From the NCBI RefSeq assembly GCF_000717995.1, contig NZ_JODM01000002.1:1-64000 (forward strand): DNA of 64,000 bases, in the 5' to 3' direction. Each line of letters opens with the position of its first letter. The stretch's first letter is position 1. The position numbers and the translations under genes are program-made. The notes beneath the pieces are model-generated. The model was not told where the DNA came from, did not search any database, and saw only the letters and a list, made by a program, of their open reading frames with translations. Of the stretch, positions 47,369 to 55,327 are shown one piece after another. The DNA is from Streptomyces violaceorubidus (GTDB lineage Bacteria > Actinomycetota > Actinomycetes > Streptomycetales > Streptomycetaceae).

Positions 47369-48766
47369 TCAGCCGAGTCCGGCCAGCCGGAGCAGGAGTT
47401 GTTTCACGTCGGTGGCCGCGACGCGGTCTCCGACAGCGCGGGGGGTGGAGCAGATGAGGAGCGGACCGTCGTCGTCGCTCGCGGGGAGGCGGCCGTGGCT
47501 GCCTCGAATAGGTGAGGGGTCCAGCGGCACGACCGCCATGCGGTAGCGCATGCCGAGCTTCTTGCGGGCCAGGGCGCCGGCCGCCTTGACCTTGACGTAG
47601 GGGTCGAGCGGGTCCATGAACAGCTCGACCGGGTCGTAGCCGGGTTTGCGGTGGATCTCGACGAGCTGCGCGAAGTCGGGCGCGCGGTCGTCGTCGAGCC
47701 AGTAGTAGTACGTGAACCAGGCGTCCGGCTCGGCGAGGGCGACCAGCTCGCCGGCCCGGGGGTGGTCGAGGTGCTGGGCCTTCTTGCCCTCGTCGTCGAG
47801 GAGTTGCTCGATGCCGGGCAGTCGGTCGAGGGCGGCGCGGGTGGCGTCGAGGTCCTCGGGGCGGCGGACGTACACGTGGGCGACCTGGTGGTCGGCGACC
47901 GCGAAGGCGCGGGAGGCCATCGGATCGAGGTACTCCATGCCGTCCTGGGTGTGCACCTCCAGCAGCCCGGCGCGGCGCAGGGCGCGGTTGATGTCCACGG
48001 GCCGGTTGACGGGGGTGATGCCGTACTCGGACAGCGCGACGACGGTGCGGCCCTCGGCGCGGGCGTCGTCGAGCAGCGGGGCCAGCGCCGCGTCGAGGTC
48101 GGCGGCGGCCTTCAGGGAGCGCGGGTCGTCGGGGCCGAAGCGTTGCAGGTCGTAGTCGAGGTGAGGGAGGTAGCAGAGGGTCAGGTCGGGGTGCCGGGTG
48201 GTCATGATGTGCCGGGTGGCGTCGATGATCCACTGGCTGGAGACCAGGTCGGCGCCGGGCCCCCAGAAGTGGAAGAGAGGGAAGGTGCCGAACTTGTCGG
48301 TGAGTTCGTCGTGCAGGGCCGGGGGCCTGGTGTAGCAGTCGGGTTCCTTGCGGCCGTCGGCGTAGTAGACGGGACGGGGGGTGACGGTGTAGTCGGTGTC
48401 GGCGCCCATGGCGTACCACCAGCAGATGTTGGCGACGGTGTAGCCGGGGTGGGCGCGGCGCGCGGCGTCCCAGAGTCTGTCGCCGGAGACGAGTCCGTTG
48501 TGCTGGCGCCACAGCAGGACGTCGCCGAGTTCGCGGAAGTACCAGCCGTTGCCGACGATGCCGTGCTCGGCGGGCATGGTGCCGGTCAGGAAGGTGGACT
48601 GGGCGGCGCAGGTGACGGCGGGCAGCACGGTGCCGAGCGGCGCCCGGGAGCCGGACTGGCCGAGCTGCTTGAGGTGGGGCATGTGGTCGAGCAGGCGGGG
48701 GGTGAGACCGACGACGTCCAGGACGAGAAGGGGGGTCGGTCCGTCGGCGGGGGTGGGTCGGGTCAT
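47369..48766 (-). CDS. alkaline phosphatase-superfamily nucleotide pyrophosphatase/phosphodiesterase (EboF-like)
   Basis: 465 aa. Metal site is recognisable in LLVLDVVGLTPRLL (N-terminal Asp), PAVTCAAQSTFLTGTMPAEHGIVGNGWYF with the catalytic Thr, LPHLDYDLQRFGPDD and VVALSEYGI. The family hydrolyses phosphodiesters or phospho-monoesters; in ebo clusters it is the eboF product. No signal peptide, so cytoplasmic. The ATG overlaps the EboE stop (ATGA). Last gene of the cluster. The 115 bases downstream show no clear hairpin. Confidence 0.88.
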   Translation of the reverse strand: MTRPTPADGPTPLLVLDVVGLTPRLLDHMPHLKQLGQSGSRAPLGTVLPAVTCAAQSTFLTGTMPAEHGIVGNGWYFRELGDVLLWRQHNGLVSGDRLWDAARRAHPGYTVANICWWYAMGADTDYTVTPRPVYYADGRKEPDCYTRPPALHDELTDKFGTFPLFHFWGPGADLVSSQWIIDATRHIMTTRHPDLTLCYLPHLDYDLQRFGPDDPRSLKAAADLDAALAPLLDDARAEGRTVVALSEYGITPVNRPVDINRALRRAGLLEVHTQDGMEYLDPMASRAFAVADHQVAHVYVRRPEDLDATRAALDRLPGIEQLLDDEGKKAQHLDHPRAGELVALAEPDAWFTYYYWLDDDRAPDFAQLVEIHRKPGYDPVELFMDPLDPYVKVKAAGALARKKLGMRYRMAVVPLDPSPIRGSHGRLPASDDDGPLLICSTPRAVGDRVAATDVKQLLLRLAGLG

Positions 48767-49938
48767 GGCAGTTCCTTCAGGCCGAGGTCCGTCAACAGGT
48801 CGCGGGCGAGGGTCAGCTCGGCGGCGATGCCGTCGGTGAGCTGGGCGCGGGCTCGGGGCCGCAGCTCGGGCGGGAGGGCCTGCCAGGTGTAGGTCTCGAC
48901 CTCCAGGTGCCGGGTGAGCGGGTGCGGGCCGCCGACGAGCCTGGTCAGTGCGGCCTCGAGTACCGGGAGGGTGGAGGTGAGCGGCGCGGCGGGGGCCGCG
49001 TGCAGGGGGACGTGGAAGTGGGCGCGCCAGGGCGCCGTGTCGGGCAGCGGGCCGCCGTCCGCGAGGGCCTCGTCGAGGTCGTCGGTGCCGTGCAGGCCGC
49101 CGGCGAGGGTGGTGGTGCGGGTCTGGTGCAGGAAGCGCGGCTCGGCGAAGGCGGCGAGGGCTTCGCGGACCGCGGGGTCGGCGGGGTGTTCGGCGTGCAG
49201 CGCGGCGGACAGCTGGGACTTGACGACGGGCACGCGGGCGTCGGTGAGGGCGTCCAGGGCGGTGTGCGGGTCTTCGAAGGAGGTGGCGAGGTGGCAGGTG
49301 TCAACGCAGACGCCGATGCGGTCGTGGCCGATCGCGGTCAGCGGGGCGAGGGCGTCGTGGGTGGTCTCGACGACGCAGCCGGGTTCCGGTTCCAGGCCGA
49401 TGCGGATGGAGCGGCCGGTCAGTTCCTGGAGCGCGTCGAGGCGTTCGGCGAGGGTGACGAGGGCGGCGCGCGCCTTGTCGGCCCTGGTGTCGTCGTAGGC
49501 GGTGCGCCAGGCGAGCGGCAGGGTGGAGATGGTGCCGTCCGTGACGTCGTCGGGCAGCAGTCCGGCGAGGAGGCGGGCCAGGGAGGTGGTGTGTTCGAGG
49601 CGTTCGGGGTCGGCCCAGTCCGGCTTGTAGACGCGGTACTTGACCTCTTCGGCACCGAAGCCCTCGTAGGGGAAGCCGTTGAGGGTGACGACCTCCAGGC
49701 CGCGCCGGTCGAGTTCGGTGCGCAGGCCGCGCAGGGCGGCGGGGTCGGTGACCAGGGCGTGGGCGGCGTCGCGGGCGAGCCAGAGCCCGATGCCGAGGCG
49801 GTCGCGGCCCAGGCGCTTGCGGACCGGCTCGCAGTGGTCGCGGAGCTGGGCGAGGACGCCGTCCAGGGTCTCGGCGGGGTGCACGTTGGTGCAGTAGGCG
49901 AGGTGGACGGTGGAGCCGTCGGGGTGCCTGAAGCGCAT
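48763..49938 (-). CDS. eboE: metabolite traffic protein EboE (TIM-barrel)
   Basis: A 391-aa xylose-isomerase-like TIM-barrel. It begins LAYCTNVHPAETLDGVLAQLRDHCEPVR, with LEVVTLNGFPYEGFGAEEVKYRVYKPDW, GLEPEPGC, DTCHLATSFEDP and FHVPLH; the NVHPAE...NGFPYEGF pattern is typical of EboE. In Nostoc the ebo cluster is needed to move a scytonemin precursor to the periplasm; the reaction of EboE itself is unknown. Three bases separate it from the TatD-like gene and it overlaps the next (ATGA). Confidence 0.9.
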   Translation of the reverse strand: MRFRHPDGSTVHLAYCTNVHPAETLDGVLAQLRDHCEPVRKRLGRDRLGIGLWLARDAAHALVTDPAALRGLRTELDRRGLEVVTLNGFPYEGFGAEEVKYRVYKPDWADPERLEHTTSLARLLAGLLPDDVTDGTISTLPLAWRTAYDDTRADKARAALVTLAERLDALQELTGRSIRIGLEPEPGCVVETTHDALAPLTAIGHDRIGVCVDTCHLATSFEDPHTALDALTDARVPVVKSQLSAALHAEHPADPAVREALAAFAEPRFLHQTRTTTLAGGLHGTDDLDEALADGGPLPDTAPWRAHFHVPLHAAPAAPLTSTLPVLEAALTRLVGGPHPLTRHLEVETYTWQALPPELRPRARAQLTDGIAAELTLARDLLTDLGLKELP

Positions 49939-49941
49939 GGC

Positions 49942-50790
49942 TCACTCCCCGCCGCGCAGGACGGAGTTGCCCTCGTGCGTGGCCCCGCCGGAGCTCACGT
50001 CGAGTTCCAGCCGTCCGCTGAGGCCGTAGAAGGCGACGGGGTTGCGCCACAGCACCCGGTCGACGTCGTCCTCGGTGAAGCCCTCGGCGAGCATCAGGTC
50101 GCCGACCTTGCGGGTCTTGAGCGGGTCGCTTCTGCCCCAGTCGGCGGCGGAGTTCACCAGCACCTGTTCCGGACCGTACTCGCGCAGCAGGGCGACCATC
50201 CGGGCCTCGTCCATCTTGGTGTCCGGATAGACGGAGAAGCCGAGCCAGGCGCCGCTGTCCTTGGCCTCCTTGACGGTGGTCTCGTTGAGGTGGTCGACCA
50301 GGACCCGTTCCGTCGGCAGTGCGGACTCCCGGACCGCGTCCAGGGTGCGGCGCAGGCCGGCGAGCTTGTCGCGGTGCGGGGTGTGGACGAGGGCGGGCAG
50401 GCCGTGGTCGGCCGCGAGCTGGAGCTGGGCGGCCAGGGCGGTGTCCTCGGCGGGGGTCATCGAGTCGTAGCCGATCTCGCCGACGGCCACCACCCGGTCC
50501 TTGACGAGATAGCGGGGCAGCTCGTCGAGGACGGGCAGGCACCGGGGGTCGTTGGCCTCCTTGGGGTTGAGGGCGATCGTGCAGTGGTGGGCGATGCCGT
50601 ACTGGGCGGCGCGGAAGGGTTCCCAGCCGAGCAGGGCGTCGAAGTAGTCGCGGAAGGAGGCGGGTGAGGTGCGGGGCTGGCCGAGCCAGAAGGACGGTTC
50701 GACGAGGGCGCGGACACCTGCCGCGTACATGGCCTCGTAGTCGTCGGTGGTCCGGGAGGTCATGTGGATGTGGGGGTCGAAGATGCGCAT
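49942..50790 (-). CDS. TatD-like metal-dependent hydrolase (EboB-like)
   Basis: A 282-aa amidohydrolase-fold enzyme. The metal motif is FDPHIHMTSRT (HxH), followed by AVGEIGYDSMTPAEDTALAAQLQLA, LVHTPHRDKLAGL and LVNSAADWGRSDPLKT (final Asp). The TatD family is often annotated as nuclease, but this subgroup belongs to ebo clusters, where it is eboB. The start ATG shares one base with the EboA stop (TGATG). No signal peptide. Confidence 0.88.
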   Translation of the reverse strand: MRIFDPHIHMTSRTTDDYEAMYAAGVRALVEPSFWLGQPRTSPASFRDYFDALLGWEPFRAAQYGIAHHCTIALNPKEANDPRCLPVLDELPRYLVKDRVVAVGEIGYDSMTPAEDTALAAQLQLAADHGLPALVHTPHRDKLAGLRRTLDAVRESALPTERVLVDHLNETTVKEAKDSGAWLGFSVYPDTKMDEARMVALLREYGPEQVLVNSAADWGRSDPLKTRKVGDLMLAEGFTEDDVDRVLWRNPVAFYGLSGRLELDVSSGGATHEGNSVLRGGE

Positions 50791-51527
50791 CAGGACTCCT
50801 TGCCGTGGGGGTCGGCCGTGCCGGGCGCGGGGCGTCCGGACTCGGTCAGGGCCAGGACGCGGTGCAGGTCTTCGGGGACGGCGCGGTCCGCGGCGGTGCG
50901 TTCGGCGGCGTAGTCGGCGAGCATCCGGGCGAGCTCGCCGTCGCCGCGGGCCCGGCGGGCGAGGTCCGCCACGCTGTCCACGGGGACGCCGGTGAACAGG
51001 CACTTCAGTACGGCGTGCCGCCACTGGTGCGTGTCGAGGTGCCGGGCGGCGTACGGGCCGAGGGCGGCGGCGACGAGCCGGGTGTCGTTGGTGCGCAGGG
51101 CGTCCTCGACGAGCGGGAGGGCGTCCGGTCCCGGCACCAGGTGGGGCAGGGCGTGCAGGACGGCGCGGCGTTCGTCGGCGGTGCCCTGGGAGTAGACCCG
51201 GGTCAGGGCGACGGTGTCGGCGCGGGCGGCGTGCAGGACGAGGACGCGGGCGGCGTCGGCGTGGGCGGGCCCGCAGCGGCGGCCGGCCTCGGCGAGGCGC
51301 AGTTCCCACACCGAGATGGGGCCGTGGGTGCCGGGGTGGGCGGCGGCCTCGTCCAGTGCCTGGTCCAGCCAGGCGCGGGCGGCTGGGCCGAGCCGGGCGG
51401 AGAGGACGGCGCGCAGGTCGGCGGGCGGGACGTGGGCGGGGGTGGTGCCCTGGGGGTCCTGTCCGGCGGAGGTGCCGTCCGTGTCCTTGGTGTCGGGGGT
51501 GACGTGGGCAGCGTGCGGCTGCGTCAT
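50790..51527 (-). CDS. eboA: EboA domain protein
   Basis: 245 aa. After a ~35-residue polar leader, it is an all-helical, HEAT-like protein (LRAVLSARLGPAARAWLDQALDEAA, ADERRAVLHALPHL, LPLVEDALRTNDTRLVAAALGPYAARHLDTHQWRHAVLKCLFTGVPVDSV). WRHAVLKCLFTGVP is the recognisable EboA motif. No catalytic residues are apparent; it may act as a scaffold. It lies 13 bases after the TIM-barrel gene and shares a base with the TatD-like start. Confidence 0.88.
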   Translation of the reverse strand: MTQPHAAHVTPDTKDTDGTSAGQDPQGTTPAHVPPADLRAVLSARLGPAARAWLDQALDEAAAHPGTHGPISVWELRLAEAGRRCGPAHADAARVLVLHAARADTVALTRVYSQGTADERRAVLHALPHLVPGPDALPLVEDALRTNDTRLVAAALGPYAARHLDTHQWRHAVLKCLFTGVPVDSVADLARRARGDGELARMLADYAAERTAADRAVPEDLHRVLALTESGRPAPGTADPHGKES

Positions 51528-51540
51528 GGTGTGGCTCCCT

Positions 51541-52641
51541 TCAGTGGGTGGCGGAGGGCTCGCCCGAGCGGTTGGTGCGCGTCGGCGGCGCCGGTGCGGC
51601 GCGGCGCAGGAACGGGAGGGAGCGTGCGGCGAAGTGGGGTCCCGCGTGGGAGTGGCGGGGCAGTTCGACGACGGTCAGGCCCTGGTAGCCGGTGGCGGCG
51701 AGGGCCTCCAGGACGGGCGGGAAGTCGATCTCGCCGTCACCGAAGGGGAGGTGTTCGTGGACGCCGCGGCGCATGTCCTCGATCTGCACGTGGCGCAGCC
51801 AGGGGGCGGCGGCACGCACGCAGTCGGAGGGAGGGAGCGGTTCGAGGCACTGGCAGTGGCCGATGTCCAGGGTGAGGCCGAGGTGTTCGGGGTCGCCGAG
51901 GGCACGGCGCAGGGTGTGGAAGTCGGCGAGGGTGGCGAGGAGGTGCCCCGGTTCGGGCTCCACCGCGAGGGGGACGCCCGCGGTGACGGCGGCGTCCAGC
52001 ACCGGGGCGAGGGTCTCGGCCAGCCTCTTCCACGCCGTGTCCGCGTCCGTGCCCGCCGGGGGCACGCCGCTGAAGCAGTGCACGGCGTGGGCCCCGAGGT
52101 CGGCGGCGACCTGGACGGCGCGCACCAGGAGGCGGGCGCGGCGGGCGCGGTCCTCCGGGTCGGGGTCGAGCAGGGAGGGGCCGTGCTTGCGGCGCGGGTC
52201 GAGTACGTAGCGGGCGCCGGTCTCCACGGTGACGCCCAGACCGAGCGCGTCCAGTCGCCGGGCGACGCGACGGGTGCGGGCGGTGAGGTCCTCGGCGAGC
52301 GGGTCGAGGTGCATGTGGTCGAGGGTCAGGCCGACGCCGTCGTAGCCGAGGTCGGCGAGGAGGCCGAGGGCGTCGTCGAGGCGGAGGTCGGTGAGGCCGT
52401 TGGTGCCGTAGCCGAAGCGGAGCGGGTGCGCGGCCGTCCCGGCCCCGGCCCTGGCCCCGGTCCCGGTCCCGGTCCCGTTCGCTCCCGTGCTCGGCCCCGG
52501 CGTCGGCGCACGGTCCGGCCGCTCCGGCGTCCGTCCCCGCACCGGCCGGCGCTGCGGCCCCTGCTCCGGCCCCTGCTCCGGCCCCTGCTCCGGTCCGTGG
52601 TCTGGTCCGTGGTCCGGACCGTGCTCCGGGTTCCGGCTCAT
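51541..52641 (-). CDS. sugar phosphate isomerase/epimerase (AP-endonuclease-2 TIM barrel) in ebo cluster
   Basis: 366 aa. The first ~70 residues are a tandem tract of GPDH and GPEQ units followed by Gly/Thr/Ala repeats and are probably disordered. The TIM barrel starts at LRFGYGTNGLTDLRLDDALGLLADLGYDGVGLTLDHMHL and has AVHCFSGVPPAG, LAVEPEPGH (metal Glu), LTLDIGHCQCLEPLPP (metal Asp/His), VQIEDMRRGVHEHLPFGDGEIDFP and VELPRHSH (metal Glu). Substrate unknown; the preceding genes suggest an inositol- or sugar-derived prenylated product. ATG overlaps the UbiA stop (ATGA). Confidence 0.88.
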   Translation of the reverse strand: MSRNPEHGPDHGPDHGPEQGPEQGPEQGPQRRPVRGRTPERPDRAPTPGPSTGANGTGTGTGARAGAGTAAHPLRFGYGTNGLTDLRLDDALGLLADLGYDGVGLTLDHMHLDPLAEDLTARTRRVARRLDALGLGVTVETGARYVLDPRRKHGPSLLDPDPEDRARRARLLVRAVQVAADLGAHAVHCFSGVPPAGTDADTAWKRLAETLAPVLDAAVTAGVPLAVEPEPGHLLATLADFHTLRRALGDPEHLGLTLDIGHCQCLEPLPPSDCVRAAAPWLRHVQIEDMRRGVHEHLPFGDGEIDFPPVLEALAATGYQGLTVVELPRHSHAGPHFAARSLPFLRRAAPAPPTRTNRSGEPSATH

Positions 52642-53969
52642 GTGATGCTCACCTTCCTCATGGCGGACCGCCTGGCGAACAGCCGGCCCGCCGGGGCGAG
52701 GGCCGCCACCAGGAGCGCCGTGACACCGGCACCGCGCGCACCGGAGCGGGCGGCGAGCGCGGCCTGGAGCGGGATCGTGGCCCGGATGCCGCCGCCCACG
52801 GCGCGTTGGGTGAGCGGGGGTGAGGGGTTGAGCACGGCGTGGAGGTAGGGGCGGGCCGCCGTCGCGGCGTAGGCGGCACCCAGCGCGGCGGCGAGGACAT
52901 CGGCAGCGGCGGGGGGCGGGGCGGCCCCGAACAGACGGGGGGCGGCGGACGCGGGGCCGGAGCCGGACACACCGGGGACGGCGGACACCGGGCCGGGACC
53001 CGACACACCAGCAACGCCAGACACCAAGCCGGAACCCAACACACCAGGAGCAGCGGACACCGGACCGGAACCCGACACACCAGCAACGCCAGACACCAAG
53101 CCGGAACCCGACACTCCAGGAGCAGCGGACACCGGACCGGAACCCGACACACCAGCAACGGTGGGCGCCGGGACGGAGCCCGGCAGGCCGGGGGCGGCTG
53201 CTGCCCGCCGGCCTGCCGGGAGTCGGGTGAGGCGGAGGGCGACCAGGCCGGTCAGCGCCCCCGTCGTCGCGAGAGCCGCCAGCGGGGCCAGCACGGAACC
53301 GCCCGTGGTCTCCCGGCGGGAGACGGCCGTGACCGCGAGGGTGTGGCTGCCGAGCAGCGCGGCGGAGGGCAGCGCGGCACGGGTGCCGCCGCCGGTGGTG
53401 GCCGCGCCCAGGAGCAGGTCGAGCCCGCGGGCCGCCGCCATGGCCGCCGGACCGGCCGGCGTGTGCTTCAGGGCGAGGTCGTAGGCCCAGACGGTGGCCG
53501 CCAGCGGTGCCGCGACCGCGAGCGCGGGGCGTCCCGCACCCGCCGCCAGCGCCAGCCCGACGCCGGTGAGGACCCCGGCGGCGGTCAGCGCGGCAGCGGG
53601 GCGGATCCGGCCGGACGGGAGGGGGCGGTGCGGACGTTCCACGGCGTCCTCCGCCCGGTCGGCCCAGTCGTTGAGGGCCATGCCGGCCTCGTACAGACAC
53701 AGGGAGGAGCCGATGGCGAGCAGGGTGCGGGGCCCGGGGCGCGCTCCGGCCGCCGCCGCACCGGCCAGGGCGTCGCCGGGGACGGTGAACAGGGCGGGCA
53801 GGCGCAGCAGTTCGGCCCAGGCGACGGCGCGGGAGGGCCGGGTGCCGGGTGTGCTCGGCCCCGGACGGCCGGAGGGCGGGGCGGTGGGCCGGGCGCCGGG
53901 GGTGTCCGCCGGTCGGGTCCCGGCCGCCCGCCCGGTCGTCTCCCTGCCGGGCGTGACGGTGCGGTTCAT
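52638..53969 (-). CDS. eboC: UbiA-type prenyltransferase (EboC / SCO3242 family)
   Basis: A 443-aa membrane enzyme with about eight helices. The first Asp-rich motif is ALNDWADRAEDAVERPHRPLPSG (NDxxDxxxD) and the second region is VWAYDLALKHTPAGP. It transfers a prenyl or phytyl-like chain to an aromatic or sugar acceptor. An unusual 72-residue insertion made of six 12-residue GVSGSGPVSAAP-type repeats lies between helices near residues 270-345, in DNA of different base bias. A 45-residue Pro/Thr-rich N-terminus precedes the domain. ATG overlaps the inositol-phosphate synthase stop (ATGA). Confidence 0.88.
   Translation of the reverse strand: MNRTVTPGRETTGRAAGTRPADTPGARPTAPPSGRPGPSTPGTRPSRAVAWAELLRLPALFTVPGDALAGAAAAGARPGPRTLLAIGSSLCLYEAGMALNDWADRAEDAVERPHRPLPSGRIRPAAALTAAGVLTGVGLALAAGAGRPALAVAAPLAATVWAYDLALKHTPAGPAAMAAARGLDLLLGAATTGGGTRAALPSAALLGSHTLAVTAVSRRETTGGSVLAPLAALATTGALTGLVALRLTRLPAGRRAAAAPGLPGSVPAPTVAGVSGSGPVSAAPGVSGSGLVSGVAGVSGSGPVSAAPGVLGSGLVSGVAGVSGPGPVSAVPGVSGSGPASAAPRLFGAAPPPAAADVLAAALGAAYAATAARPYLHAVLNPSPPLTQRAVGGGIRATIPLQAALAARSGARGAGVTALLVAALAPAGRLFARRSAMRKVSIT
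52938..53155. repeat. six 36-bp tandem repeats inserted in the UbiA gene
   Basis: Alternating 36-base units (ggaacccgacacaccagcaa... and ggaacccgacactccaggag...) form three 72-base doublets. The units nearest the UbiA domain are diverged, the central four nearly identical. Lower GC and more adenine than the surrounding coding DNA suggest recent slippage expansion. The frame is kept. Confidence 0.9.
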
Positions 53970-55180
53970 CGCCGCGCCCCGCGTCCGTCGGCGTCGGCGT
54001 CGGCGTCGGGGGCGGGGGCGGGGGCGAAACCGGTCTCGGAGTCGGCGTCGGCGTCGTCCGCCAGCCGCCCGGCGAAGCGTTTCAGCTCCGCGTACTGCTC
54101 GGCCAGGGACGACGGGCCGTCCCCCACCGGGTCCTTGAAGTAGAAGCCCAGTTCGCCCAGCGGGCCGGTCAGCCCCCTCTGGTGGGCGCGAACGACCAGG
54201 CGGGCCAGGTCGAGGACGAGCGGCGCGGCCAGGGACGAGTCGCAGCCCTGCCAGGTGGTCTGGAGGACCATGCGGGCGCCGAGGAAGCCGTCGAAGGCGA
54301 TGTGGTCCCAGGCGGTCTTCCAGTCGCCGAGCGCGGGCACGTCGTCGATGTGGACCTCGCCCTCGACGGGGGCGCCGAGGGTGTCGGCGAGGACGCGTTC
54401 CTTGCCGGCGTTCTTCGCCGCCGCGGCGGCCGGGTCGGCGAGTGCGGCGCCGTCTCCACCGCCCAGCAGGTTCGTGCCCGACCAGGCACGCACCGCGAGC
54501 GCCCGCTGCGCGAACATCGGGCCGAGCACCGAGCGCAGCAGGGTCTGCCCGGTCTTGCCGTCGCGGCCCGCGTACGGCAGGCCGCTCGCCGCGGCCGGTG
54601 CGGACAGCGCGGGGTGGTGCAGGCCGGTCGACGGGGTGAAGTTGACGTACGGGCAGCCGGCGCGCAGGGCGGCGGCGGCGTAGAGCGAGCTGGCGGGGAG
54701 GGCGCCGCCGGTGGGCACGGGTTCGGTGGAGGCCACGTTCACCACCACGGTCCGGTCCGTTCCCGAGCGGCGTGCGAAGTCGGTGATGTCCGCGGCGAAC
54801 GCGGCGATCAGCGCCTCCTCGTCGCGCAGGTCGCCGGGCAGCGGGCCGCCCGGTCGGATCTCGCGGTCGGCCGCGGCCAGCTCGGCGCCCACGGCCGAGG
54901 GCAGTCCGTGCGGCAGCACGCCCCCGGCGGCCAGGGCCTCCGCCCGCTTGGGCAGGGGGCAGTCGACGGTGTCGTGACCGCCGAAGACGAGGGACGGGAG
55001 GGCCGGGAGCCCGGCGTCGGCGAAGTCGGGGGTCTCGGTGACCATGCCGGTCGGGGGGTGCAGCCCCGCGGTCACGGCGGCGCAGCCCGCCACCACCGTG
55101 GTGGCGACGGAGCCGCGGGCTCCGATCAGCCAGACACCGGTACGGGAGCCGCGGGAGGAAGCGGAGGGGGACGCGGACAT
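53966..55180 (-). CDS. inositol-3-phosphate synthase family protein
   Basis: 404 aa. NAD-binding GARGSVATTVVAGCAA at residue ~20, then NVASTEPVP, PYVNFTPSTG, AGRDGKTGQTLLRSVLGPMF (conserved G-K-T-G), GTNLLGGGDG and DNA-like HIAFDGFLGARM with the catalytic-site lysines in the expected positions. It converts glucose-6-phosphate to 1L-myo-inositol-3-phosphate. Here it opens an ebo cluster in the position usually taken by a sugar-phosphate cyclase (EboD), so it may make a cyclitol headgroup for the cluster's product. A Asp-Ala tract from a gtcggc repeat marks the C-terminus. AGGAGG six bases before ATG. Confidence 0.88.
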   Translation of the reverse strand: MSASPSASSRGSRTGVWLIGARGSVATTVVAGCAAVTAGLHPPTGMVTETPDFADAGLPALPSLVFGGHDTVDCPLPKRAEALAAGGVLPHGLPSAVGAELAAADREIRPGGPLPGDLRDEEALIAAFAADITDFARRSGTDRTVVVNVASTEPVPTGGALPASSLYAAAALRAGCPYVNFTPSTGLHHPALSAPAAASGLPYAGRDGKTGQTLLRSVLGPMFAQRALAVRAWSGTNLLGGGDGAALADPAAAAAKNAGKERVLADTLGAPVEGEVHIDDVPALGDWKTAWDHIAFDGFLGARMVLQTTWQGCDSSLAAPLVLDLARLVVRAHQRGLTGPLGELGFYFKDPVGDGPSSLAEQYAELKRFAGRLADDADADSETGFAPAPAPDADADADGRGARR

Positions 55181-55252
55181 GGGCAGCCTCCTTGTCGAGC
55201 GCGTCGGGCACACACGAGCGGTGGTACGGCCGGGTGGTCGAGTTCGGGGTGA

Positions 55253-55286
55253 CGGCGGGCGGAGGTCCGGCGTCCTCCGCCCGCCG
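55253..55286 (-). terminator. hairpin terminator downstream of the multidomain secreted protein (distal)
   Basis: CGGCGGGCGGAGG (55253-55265) pairs with CCTCCGCCCGCCG (55274-55286), a perfect 13-bp stem with an eight-base loop, between the secreted protein gene and the inositol-phosphate synthase gene. Confidence 0.8.
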
Positions 55287-55296
55287 CCGTTCCGGT

Positions 55297-55319
55297 CGCC
55301 CCCCTCGTTCAGGGGGGCG
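55297..55319 (-). terminator. hairpin terminator downstream of the multidomain secreted protein (proximal)
   Basis: CGCCCCCC (55297-55304) pairs with GGGGGGCG (55312-55319) around TCGTTCA, nine bases past the stop at 55328. With the next hairpin it forms a tandem terminator insulating the ebo cluster. Confidence 0.8.
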
Positions 55320-55327
55320 GGGTCGCC

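Noticed and set aside
49942..50790. TatD nuclease of the housekeeping type
   Set aside because: The gene is embedded by overlaps in an ebo cluster between EboA and EboE, and its sequence lacks the neighbouring rsmA/ksgA context of the housekeeping gene.
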